A DNA stretch of 44,353 nucleotides from Azolla pinnata. Taxonomy: Eukaryota > Streptophyta > Polypodiopsida > Salviniales > Salviniaceae. Shown in pieces: positions 1 to 10,495 of the stretch (position 1 is its first letter; each line of letters begins with the position of its first letter). The DNA is taken from assembly GCA_037176905.1 (NCBI GenBank), contig JBBBWG010027379.1, forward strand, positions 19,191 through 63,543, read 5' to 3'. A model generated the notes under the pieces. It did not search any database. It was not told where the DNA came from and saw only the letters and a list, made by a program, of their open reading frames with translations. The position numbers and the translations under genes were made by a program.

Positions 1-190
1 TCAGACATGACTCACAAAACTTTTATCCCCCAAAGTACACACACATATACACTTATAAGTTGTATATATATATATATTTCGATTAGTGAACAAAAGTGAA
101 ATGTTAAAAATGGCTTCAGACATGACTCACAAAACTTTTATCCCCCAAAGTACACACACATATATATTGATAAGTCATATATATATACAA
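1..190. repeat. Two-copy direct repeat with (TA)n tails, period 114 bp
   Basis: A block of about 50 bp beginning TCAGACATGACTCACAAAAC at position 1 recurs at 115 almost unchanged. Both copies run through a polypyrimidine/ACACAC stretch into TA-rich tails. The block lies downstream of the last visible carbonic anhydrase exon, probably inside its second intron. Confidence 0.8.
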
Positions 191-313
191 CTCAGAAACA
201 AGGATTACACAAACACTTGGGGGGACATATATAAGCAGACTCAGTCTCGGGCTCAAGACACTGCCCGAAAACTTAGGTTCAGACTCCAGACTCTGGCATA
301 GAGATAAAAGAAC

Positions 314-776
314 GTTTTCTCGATTCGTAACTATGACTTGGTAATCGTCCAAGCGGAGCTCGGCATTGCCGCTCCTGTAGTTGAACTTGAGCGTCCGATT
401 CGTCTCCGCGATGTCGCCGCCGATGTTGACGGGCGACTGCGACTGCCCGGCGGAGCAAGCCGCCCACTCGGGCTTCATGTTGCCCCAGTTGCTGGGCCCA
501 GACGAGCCCTCGCCGTAGTCGAATTCGGGCGCCTTGGCTCCTGTCAGATACAGTTCAAAAACCCCATATACACAGTCATGGAATGAACCCATACTTTTTT
601 AAATGCAAGCGGCAAAACGCAATCGAGAATGATTCGAGCATTCGAGGTTCGATCGGTCACCCAAAGTAATGCTTGAGATTTTTACCCGCATTCCATGGCA
701 AGAATGCGACGCAAGCAATGGCCGCCACGGATAGCATCACCACCAGCTTCTTGTAGCCGATCATCGCCTCCGCCAT
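314..776 (-). CDS. Alpha-type carbonic anhydrase, first two exons (truncated by window edge)
   Basis: Zinc enzyme for reversible CO2 hydration, normally secreted or in the endomembrane system/thylakoid lumen in plants. Exon 1 (776-686) encodes about 30 residues: MAEAMIGYKK followed by a hydrophobic stretch (LVVMLSVAAIACVAFLPW), a signal peptide or anchor. Exon 2 starts at 540 after a ctgacag acceptor; the G|GTAAAA donor at 686/685 gives matching phase. Exon 2 reads EFDYGEGSSGPSNWGNM, then W-x-x-C-x-x-G-x-x-QSPVNI and LKFNYR, the start of the alpha-CA fold (family pattern Y..G..GP..W, C..G..QSP). The zinc-binding histidines and the rest of the enzyme would lie beyond the left edge. The donor ending exon 2 is not settled; candidates lie between 314 and 342. 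The start is the only ATG before the signal sequence. Confidence 0.82.
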
Positions 777-860
777 TCCGATTTATGCGCCTTATTGTGT
801 GTACTTAAGAATCGGATCGAGCCCGCAGATTTGATCTCCCATCTGTTGTGCCCACGCGAT

Positions 861-869
861 TATATATAG
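861..869 (-). promoter_or_regulatory. Probable TATA box of the carbonic anhydrase gene
   Basis: The minus strand reads CCTATATATA about 85 bases upstream of the ATG at 776, which would give a 5' leader of roughly 50-55 bases, normal for a plant promoter. Confidence 0.5.
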
Positions 870-1489
870 GTCGATCGTTCTCCATTCCGTCTTCCATCCG
901 ATTCGAATCGCCCAGCTTCGATTCATCCGTGTCAGCTCGCGTGTCCACAGATCGTATAACCGTATGGTATCTGGGGGGGGGGCCGAGCATTTACTCCCGT
1001 CTAACCTCAGCATTTAATCTCTCGGGAGCTTTATGACGCTATGGATTTCTCGGAATAAGTTCCCCGCAAACCCACCGTTGAACAGCCGAGCACATCATCC
1101 CATCCGAAATGGACGCGAGGAGCTTCTCGCCAACCGCAAGTACATTGGCGAATCGATCGGCAGCATCCATGGATTGCCTTAATCGCTCGCGACTGCTATT
1201 GATGTAAGAAGGTTAGCGGCAAATGGCCTCTATTAACTGGAAAAACCTCCTCGATCGGAATGTTCCATGCCATTCATTCGCTAGAAAGCAGCTACATAAA
1301 AGTTATATATGAAAAGGTTAGGGTTTACTTTCAAAACTTTGTTTGAGCTGGTGTTTACAGTTTGATTCAATTCGATTTAAGGTATAAGAGTTCTTTTTTC
1401 TTTTTCTCTTACGAGTAAAGTAATATGGATTGATCTAGTTTTATATCATATAATCGTTTTTATTTTAAGTTTTAACATACCAAACATAT

Positions 1490-1830
1490 GACAAATTAAA
1501 AAAAAAACGCCTAACAAAATTATAATTACATTTTAACGCATGGTAAAACTAACAATTAATTACAAACAAACGTCTAGCTTTAAAAATTAACGCTCAATTA
1601 GTTGGCTAATACCAAATCAACTAATTGCGAGCTCAATTAACATCGAATCAGCTAATTGATCAATACCAAATGAATGCGTTTGTCAATTAATTAGAGTTTA
1701 AAATTACCAAATTTTGTTAATCGAATATAGTAAGGGAATCGATTAGGATCGATCAGTGGGAAGTAAAATCAATTAACATTATACTGTCGAAATTAATTGG
1801 GTGCTAATTTTCAATGGAAAATAAGAGTAG
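1490..1830. repeat. AT-rich segment with short inverted repeats, possible decayed MITE
   Basis: The words CTAATTG and CAATTA recur in both orientations. A perfect 10-bp stem is formed by 1595-1604 (CAATTAGTTG) and 1618-1627 (CAACTAATTG) around a 13-base loop. No matching outer terminal repeats or target-site duplication could be fixed by eye. Confidence 0.3.
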
Positions 1831-1910
1831 GTGTTAAAACTTAAAATGCGATTTATAATTTTGGTAGGTGTTTTTTGTGGTAATTCTCCCTAAACACACA
1901 TACATGTACC

Positions 1911-1916
<6 letters not shown>

Positions 1917-1944
<28 letters not shown>
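1917..1944. repeat. (AC)n microsatellite
   Basis: About 14 uninterrupted AC units preceded by a short TATATA run. Confidence 0.95.
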
Positions 1945-2356
1945 TCTGTTCAACTGCATAGTATATTTGCTATTCGAGGCGAAACATCCCTAGATGTGAT
2001 GAAGCACAATGCTATAAGTTTTTCGATTCCGAATCATGGCCGGGATCGGAATGCGGCAAAGTGCAGGGGACGGCACCTGCTCGATTCGAGAAGGCGACAC
2101 AACCAGATCCGAACGTCAGCTTCGATTGGCGCAATGCTGTTGTATGCCAGTTAATCTCGGGTTCGCTTCGGCAAACTTGGCCATGGCTGGCTACACTTCA
2201 AAACCGGCACGATCTGCATAGCCTGCATAGTACCCGCAACGCGCGTTGTCGGATCAGGCATCTATCGACACCAACCACGGAAGAGCTCGGTCCGATCGCT
2301 AACAAGCGACGAGGAAAGGCAAGCGTCTGCGATTGCACCGAGCGTGGTACGAACGA

Positions 2357-2382
2357 ACGATCGATCGATCGATCGATCGCGA
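2357..2382. repeat. (CGAT)n microsatellite
   Basis: Five to six CGAT units; the sequence is self-complementary and could extrude as a small cruciform. Confidence 0.9.
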
Positions 2383-2553
2383 TCGGAGCAGATCGGATCA
2401 GATCGAGATGACGGAGGGATTATTCAATCAGGCTTTTCAACTGCACAGAGGCACCGAATCGGGGCCTTACAGAAGTAGGTGAAAATCATGAAAAGATTTC
2501 ATCTCTCTTCTGGATCTCACACCAAATGGCCATGGAATTGTTAACACACTACA

Positions 2554-2653
2554 CTTCTTCTTCTTCTTTCTTCTTCTTCTTCCCCTGTTCTTCTTCTTCT
2601 TCTTCCTTCTTCTTCTTCCCCTGTTCTTCTTCTTCTTCTTCTTCTTCTTCCCC
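2554..2653. repeat. Compound (TTC)n tract
   Basis: Three (TTC)n blocks separated by CCCCTG interruptions, so the array is itself a higher-order repeat. Pyrimidine-rich sequence continues to about 3000. Confidence 0.95.
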
Positions 2654-3173
2654 TGTTCTTTTTCTTCACCTACAATGTCTGTCTCTGTTGGTTTTCCCTG
2701 CCAAACCTAATCTCCAGCCGCCATTGATCCTTGCTCCTTTTCTCTGTGTTTCCTCCTCCGTCGCCATCTCCTTCCTTTCCTTCCTACCTGCACTCCTGCT
2801 TTCCCGGTTTCTTCCTTCCCATGTCCCCCGTTTCCGCTCCCCCGTCGTCGCTTCCCCTTTTCTTTTCTTCCTTCTTCGCTTGCGCTCCTTACGCATTACC
2901 AAAAAGAACACCTTCCTGCCTTTTCTTCTCCCCTCCCCTCTCCTCTGCTTCACCGCCTCCTCCCCCTCCTCGCTTTCTTCCAAAAACTGCAACTTTCTCC
3001 CTCCGCTCGCCGTGATGATGGGGTTCCTTTCTGCTTCCGGTTGCCGGCCCTTCAGAGCCGAGCCTTATAGCTTGTTTCGATAAATACACTGGAAAACAGG
3101 AGGAATCCAGAGCGTGAAGGGACTTCTTCTCGGTTTTTTCTTTATAAGGGCGCTGTTTCTCTTCTTCTAGGCC

Positions 3174-6100
3174 ATGGAACAGCTTGTGAATTTCGTCATC
3201 CGCCCTCCTAGGTATGCATTCTTTACACTTTCATCTCCTTTCTTCCTTCGTTGATCCAAATCTTCGTCTTTCGTCCCGTCTTCAAATTATGGCACATTGT
3301 TTCGCTCCTGTTATCGTCAAAATACAGTCTGCCTTTTCCAAAAGAATTCGGCAGAATACGTTAATTGTCTACATTGTTTTTATTTCTTTGGTTTATGCGC
3401 GCTCGACAATGAATATAAAGATAATTGCGTGGTTTTCTTTCATCTCAGAGGCCGAATTGTTTGAATCCGTAAATCCAAGGCCATGTAGATATGATCACAT
3501 GATAGTATTGGCATACCCATTACAAGGGATCAGAGGAAAAACCACTAGGTTAATAAACATAAAGATATCAAGACAATTGAAAATATTTGAGAATGGCAGC
3601 GGCCTTCGATTCCTATGCCCATGTTAATTAAGGTGTATATCAATAAAGTATTGACTCTGATGGGGAGAGAATTCGCAAATTGTTAGGGATATGGCCCAAT
3701 ACAATTAGCATAGGAAGAGTGTTTTCGATCTGTCTATGCACACATTCAGCTAATCTAGAGCTGTGTGGTAAGTAGCGTAAGTCTCATCATGAGAGATCCA
3801 TCATCAGTAATCGAGGGGATCCATGATGGATGCTTGACTTTATGGAACGTTACAAGAATGGAAACGATCTAAAATATTGTTGCCGTAGATTCATTCTTGT
3901 GAATCGTACATCGTGGTGGATTTTTTTGGTGGAATCCTGCCATCAAAGCACCATAAACTAATGCCGTTCAAAGATAGAAAGGATCCTAGATCTTCCCCCA
4001 AATATCACCATAAAACAAGATATATCATAGAGTAGATGTTCACTTGTGTGAGCTCAACAGAATCTGCATTCATGGTAAAAAACAAGCGACAGCATCATAT
4101 AGTTGAACTTTAGCAAGAAAAGAGTACATACAAGTGTCTCGTCGAGGTTGTATTATGAATCATGAAGAAACCCACAAAATGATTACTGAGTTTTGAAGAT
4201 TATGAATCATGAAGACACCCACAAAATGGAAGATAGAATTTAGGTTGCTGTTGTTCCTTATGCCAATCTATTCTCATTTGATGAAGTAAGATCTGAACAA
4301 ATTCTAAAATTTTTCCCTGGTCAATATTCAAAACAGTCTGAAATAGGAAACATTCCCAATGATAATTAAATAGTCATAGATTACATGGTGGTCTTTATAT
4401 ACATTGTGATCTATCTCAGTAAAAACCTTCTTTGACTGTATCTATTGCAATGAAATAGATTGTGTATATACGAGAGAGATCTACTAATCAATGATGATGA
4501 GGATCTTCGATGAACTCTTTTACAGTTGATACAGATTCTGACTGAGATTCTGCAGTCAGCTGCACTATAGCTTTTTCTTGTTCCACCCAGGCAAGCAGTT
4601 TACACTCAAGAAATATGATGCAGAATAGAGTATACAAATGTCAGTGTACAGACGTGTGTGGTCGACTGATATGACGTAGGACAATACATATCTCAGGTAG
4701 GATATACTTGACCGAGTTTCACTACTTGCAAGTGCAGACCCAGCTCATACATTGGACTGTCAATCCCTTGTTTGTCTGATATAGCGTGTTCATCTAGGGT
4801 TGTTTAATTTGATGCAGAGAAAATTGGTCTAAAAGTATCAAGAAAATATTCTGTTACCATTCTAGGAGGTACCTTATCACAGATTTACTAATGATGAGTA
4901 AGATTAGAGAATATTAGAAGAGTAGAATGGATTAAGGGTGTATAACCGCATTGACCACGCCCAAGAAAAGGACTATCAAATATTACATTAGATTAGACCT
5001 CAGAAGTTGATTAACGTATCCGATGATGAAAGCCTAGCCTCACCAATAGTCTTCTCAGCATCTCAAGGTGCCATTGTGCAAGGAAGTAGCTGATGCCCTT
5101 TATTTTATTAGTCTGGAATATAAAGCTCTGATTTTCTTATTCCCACCACCGAGTATATGAACAGCTACATGGTGAACACTAAGGCAATTCATGGATATAG
5201 GCAGTCAGTTTCCAATCTGATCAGTCCGATGACTATATGATAGAAGATTTCCTTTCACGTTTTATGTGCTTTTAATACAAAGTTATATCTTGTTTAGAAG
5301 AAAAAAGGAATTTGGAAAGCTTCATGCTATGTAATGAAAACAATAGCTGAAATTTCCATGTTATGGATCTAACAGTTACTTTGCCAATCTATTGTATCAT
5401 AGGGCTGAATATGACCCATCTACTGATCTTCTCCAACCAGAATTTACATTGAAAGGACGGCGATATAAACGAGAAGATAAGAAGGTGCTAATGATTTCTT
5501 TTCCTACATTATGACCTCTGTTTAGACTTACCACAAACTGAAGATTATCAATATGGAAATATTCTTATAAAGCAATCTTGCATAAAATATCTTGTATTGA
5601 TGTTGACACAAATCAGTTGATGACCTTCTATGTGGCAGGTTACTAACCAATATGGGCATAAGCTGGAATGTAGTCATTATATGCCCATTCCAATGACTGA
5701 AGAGAAGCCTTTACCCTGTGTAATATATTGCCATGGAAATAGGTTTGTCATTCTTAAATTTCTGTTTGAATTTTGAGACATTCATTCATGTACGCTTTTT
5801 CCTTAAAATAAAATTAAGGATTAGCTGCCATCATTAGTTTAGTTTCATCATATATATATAAGTTTACATGACATGCAAGAACAATCATCTAGCATAGAAA
5901 TGTCATAGAGCATCTAAGGTGAAGGTTGTCCAAATTGAAATGTTATTTTACATCTATAGGATTTTACATCTATACTTGCATAATTACAGCTAACAGCTAA
6001 CTAAGCCAAGTCATTGTATATGATTTTTCGTTCTGTGCAGTGGATGCCGTGGTGATGCTAGTGAGGCTGCAGTTATACTACTTCCATCCAATATAACTGT

Positions 6101-9100
6101 TTTCAGTCTTGATTTTTCTGGATCAGGTCTTTCAGAAGGAGAGTATGTAACTCTTGGGTGGAACGAGGTTATAAATGCATTTTTCTATTGAATTTTTTTC
6201 TGTAGAGTTTCAATTCATGCCAATGCACTTAGGTAAGCTATCAAAATTTTCTATAAATGAACTTTCTTGTCCAGTGATGCTTAAACCACTGGCTTGCCTT
6301 GCAGAAAGCTGATCTGAAGTCAGTCGTGGAGTATTTACGTACCGACAAAAGAATCTCTTGCATTGGTTTATGGGGTCGTTCAATGGGCGCAGTGACATGG
6401 TATGGGGGTTACCATTTGTGTGCGTTGGTAATCATTTGTGCGCGTTTGTAACAAAATAGAAACTTATCCTGATTGTTTTTAGGACAAAATATGTATTGTG
6501 TTTTCAGCCTGCTCTATGGTGCAGAAGATCCTTCAATTGCAGGGATGGTTTTAGATAGTCCCTTTTCCAATTTGGTTGATTTAATGATGGAACTCGTTGA
6601 TGTGTACAAGGTTCGGCTTCCAAAGTTCACGGTATAAAACACTCTTTCTAATTAGGACATGAGATGTGAAATACTTCCATCTTTCCTCTCAGTTAGCTCA
6701 TTGCCATCATTTACAGTTATAACCTTTTCTTTTTTGGCAGTTTTCATGAGGTCTACTTGAATTCATGTGATTTTATTATCTTATCACTCAAATTAAAGTT
6801 CCTTATGGGTCTAAATGTGTTCCTATATGAATATTGATTCATTGAATTTGTTTTTTTTGTCAGCTAAAAGTTGCTATACAATACATGCGCAAAGTCATCC
6901 AGAAAAAAGCTCGATTTGACATCATGGATCTTGATGCTGTTCAGGTTAGCTTATTCATGAAAAGACAAAAATGTAAAGTGAAAAGGTGATGCATATGTCA
7001 TGCCACAATTTGATGTAATGCTATTTGAAAAGAAAATTTTCAAGGCATCTATAAATTCTTGAATGATGAAGGAGAACCAGCATGGTTCCTTTAGTATATT
7101 TGAGCAGACGTGTTAATATTTCTGTTTCTGTTTTGATGATGAGGACTATGTATACAATTGCTCTTATATATGTTGTGATTGCCTATAGGTGGCAAAAAGA
7201 TCATTTATTCCAGCACTTTTTGGGCACGCAACAGAGGATTCCTTCATTCAGCCACATCACTCTGACCTTATTTATAAAGCTTACTTGGTATGGTGCCTTC
7301 CCCCATTTGGAAGCTTGGCTGTAATTACTATTTGCATTAATATATATATATATATGTATGTATATATAAAATATCCTCTCAAGCAAGAAATCCCATCATC
7401 ACATATGCTAGGCTAGAATGTTGTATGTTGACTTACGTACACTCATATACTTATATACATTAACAGGGTGACAAAAACATCATTAAATTTGAGGGTGATC
7501 ACAATTCTCCAAGGCCCAGGTTTTACTATGATTCCATCAACATTTTCTTCCACAATGTCCTTCAACCACCTGAGGGAACAGTTGCTGATGTTGCACCTGT
7601 GGCGTATTATGGTGTCGATGACATGGAGGAGGTTAGTGATATGTTTTATACATGTACTGTATGTACTAATGAATGTAAATCTAATATCAAGCAGAGCACG
7701 GTGTATCCAATTTATATGTGTGAGCTCCCCCTGTAGAAGCCTAAGCGGATCACATTAGTAGAAGCCCAACTTTGTGAGCTCATGTTTTGCTTAACTTTGG
7801 TTTCAAGCATGTCCTGAACTTGGTATATCTTTTGTATAGAACATTTGGTATCAAGTCTTAAGAGCAATGCAACCTTCGTTTTCTCCAGATGTTGCAGGTT
7901 AGTCTGTATTTTGTACTTATGTACATTCTGAATAATACACTTTTCTTCAAGTGGGCTTTTATGGATATTGAAATAAATTGGCAACCTAAAGTGTTTCTCT
8001 CTGATGCAAGTTGAGAAACTTCTTGCCATTATTGTTTTTGGTTTCCAGTTAGACTCATATTGTACTACTGAAAATAATCAAGCATTTCCCCTGGTATAAG
8101 TTCTTAGTATATTCCTTGCAGATTCAGCTGAAATCTAATTTCTATGCTCATGTCATTAGGACTTGCACCAGGTCTGATGGAGGATGGTTTAGGATGGCAT
8201 ATGAGCCGTACCGAGGTAAATGTGTATTTGTTTCTTTTGTTGGCTTTTTACTTTATTTGCACGTTCACCTTTCTTAACTGCTGCATCCTTGTGCTATACA
8301 TAGGTTCCTGCAGATCTAGGAGATTTGCAAGAAGATATGTCGAAGCTTTTAAGCAGAGAAAATATCAATGACACACCTTCTGGGTCATCAAATTTCCAGG
8401 TTTAAGTCTTTCAATGCAGAACAACAGCAATTGTTTGATATAGATTCGGATAAATAAAGAAATTGATGGGTAAGTAGTTAATAGATGGATGGATTGGTTG
8501 ATAGAAAGATAAATAGATTCATGTTCGTACTTTATTGTACCCTTTTCACCACTTTTTCTGTAATCATAGAATAGCATGTGCTGATTGAACTTGTAGAGAA
8601 ACTAGTAAATCAGTTTACTTTAAATTTTATGTTCCAAGTTGTTTCTGCTAAAATATGCAAATATATCAAATCCTTCAGTTATATGGAGATGATGAGGAAA
8701 TGTTTACGAGATCAGCAGGACATGTGAATGGTGCTGTAGACCTGGCATCTACATCATTGGAGCATAATTTTCCTTCGACAGCTGAAGACGAAGAGCGGGT
8801 AAATGTTTGGCAGTCATTTATTTTTTCTATCTGAGACACATTTTCTAGTATGACGACCCAAAAAGAGGCTTTTACTGAGGGACTTGTGTTTAATTCAACT
8901 GTTCTGTGTAGATGCTCATGGAAGCCATAGCTTTGTCACTTCAAACCAATGATACTCAACCTAGTGGGCAAAATATTGATGTACACGGTGATAAGGAGCC
9001 TTTACCAGTGTCTAATGCACCAGAGGAAGCTTCTCATACAAGTTGTCAAAACGATGCTGATAACCAACAAAGCTCCGTACAAGCACCACCGTCCACAATT

Positions 9101-9220
9101 ACCAGGAGCAGGACAGTTGCTGAAACACAAACCATGGGGACACTAGAAGCATTAGGTCAACGATTGGGATTAGGGTTTTTCCGTGCTACCACCAAAGAGG
9201 TTAACAATCAAAAGTCATAA
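3174..9220 (+). CDS. Alpha/beta-hydrolase with C-terminal ubiquitin-interacting motif, 14 exons
   Basis: Spliced product 517 aa, starting MEQLVNFVIRPPR, the conserved start of a plant/protist alpha/beta-hydrolase family of unknown substrate. Exons: 3174-3211, 5403-5484, 5639-5742, 6041-6167, 6305-6399, 6508-6631, 6864-6944, 7189-7287, 7467-7631, 7840-7897, 8160-8215, 8304-8399, 8679-8798, 8912-9220; all introns are GT-AG and all phases agree. The nucleophile elbow is G-R-S-M-G (Ser143); Asp234 in GHATEDSF and His262 in EGDHNSPRP complete a likely triad. HGNSGCRGDASEA is the oxyanion-loop region. After about residue 310 the chain is divergent and low in structure until a UIM-like helix at 411-426 (EDEER then MLMEAIALSLQ). 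The tail ends GLGFFRATTKEVNNQKS. Intron 1 is 2.2 kb. No signal peptide is visible; cytosolic location is inferred. Confidence 0.93.
3212..5402. other. Long intron 1 of the hydrolase gene
   Basis: No gene supported. A 36-bp stretch at 4546-4581 recurs at 9963-9998. On the minus strand it lies in a short open frame ending near 4490 that matches nothing I know. The small plus-strand frame at 3214-3627 is intron sequence. Confidence 0.6.
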
Positions 9221-10495
9221 AATAATAGAAATTAAGGTGTTCATTCTTTTTTTCTTTTGGGGCTGGGAGAGCAGATTGGAGGCTCTCTAACCGATCCGAT
9301 GGGGGATGATATTTTTTTTACATATTCAATGTCTCATTCATCATCTAACATGGAAGTAATGTCTCCCCATCATCCAACGGAAGGTTAATTTTAGATATCT
9401 GCTGTCAGTTGAGCAATGTGTAAAAAGATTCATTATTTTTAAAAATTTGGGAATTCCATCATCCAGAAACGTGTACAGTTGTATTTGTAACACCCATCCC
9501 TTTTTTCTCTGTAAAGAATACACCAATTTCTGTTGCACTCAACAAAGTTCGATTTTGGTTTCGTTTTTTCTGTACTAGTGAAACTAACGTGATGCAAGAT
9601 GCAACAATGTTATGCTTACAGTTAAGGTATATCCCATGTATGTGATGATAATATACACACAATTGTGAAGCAACAATGTAGTGGTATACAGCTATCAACA
9701 CAGATTTTTGTCGTATTTCAGTGATTTTTCTGGAGATCTTGACCAGTTGCTCTAGAATTTGATTCCTATGTGTTTTGGTAGAAAAATCCATACACGTCTT
9801 GGTACATACACATACTCATCTGGCTCAGAGTATAACACAAGGGATGCAATAACTGTTGCACCAAAGCAATTTATAAGTTCTCAATTACCACCAATATCAA
9901 CATGATAATCATCAGCTGCATCATATTGATCATGATGCTCATGACACCATCACTAGTTGAAGGATTCTGCAGTCAGCTGCACTGTAGCTTTTTCTTGTCA
10001 TGAGCAAGATAATCCTTCAGATCATGAGGTTGGAGCAAATGAGACCCTGAATTATGCATGGCTTTGTCAATCATGACCTTTCATTAGTTGAGCATTCTAT
10101 GAAATTTAGATTCTGTTCCAACTACCAATTTCGTGGATATCTGACTATCATGCCATTCCCAGGAGAAACTGTGATCTTTGAATTGGAGGATCATTCATGT
10201 CATTTCTACATCCCACCTTGAGAAAAGTATGCACACCTTTACATTGTGAACCGTAGTAGGGATTCACAATTTGACTTGTAGAGACAGCAGTTTCATTTTC
10301 CTTTTTTAGCAGGACTTCATCAATGATGATAAGGTTTTCAGGTTATCGATTCACATTGATGTGGTGTGACAGAATCGTCGTGAGTTCCTGTTGGTCTATA
10401 CCATGCAGATTAGCTTCCAGGTTATCAATTAATTGACAGAAACATGGAGTAAAGAAGTCATTAGAAAAGACACCTGTGAAACGAATGCACATCAC
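9221..10495. other. Intergenic region between two convergent genes
   Basis: The left part is 3' flank of the hydrolase gene, the right part 3' flank of PPR gene 1. The minus strand just past the PPR stop codon (about 10300-10495) shows weak traces of a former PPR C-terminal extension. Copy 2 of a 36-bp dispersed repeat is at 9963-9998. Confidence 0.55.

Larger units (their letters stand above)
870..3173. other. Intergenic region between carbonic anhydrase and hydrolase genes
   Basis: No gene supported. It holds carbonic anhydrase upstream sequence (870-1300), an AT-rich segment with short inverted repeats (1490-1830), an (AC)n tract, a (CGAT)n tract and a long pyrimidine-rich stretch (2554-3000) leading into the hydrolase leader. 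Small open frames at 2036-2411 match nothing I recognise; those in the pyrimidine tract are low-complexity. Confidence 0.6.

Noticed and set aside
625-660. GGTTCGATC as a tRNA B-box
   Set aside because: The following bases do not complete the B-box and no cloverleaf or A-box is present; it lies in a carbonic anhydrase intron.
2036-2411. Two overlapping plus-strand frames of 61 and 116 codons
   Set aside because: No recognisable motif or splice partner, and a (CGAT)n microsatellite inside the longer one.
2526-3083. 185-codon Ser/Phe/Pro-rich frame
   Set aside because: Lies in the pyrimidine-rich leader region; low complexity and open on the opposite strand too.
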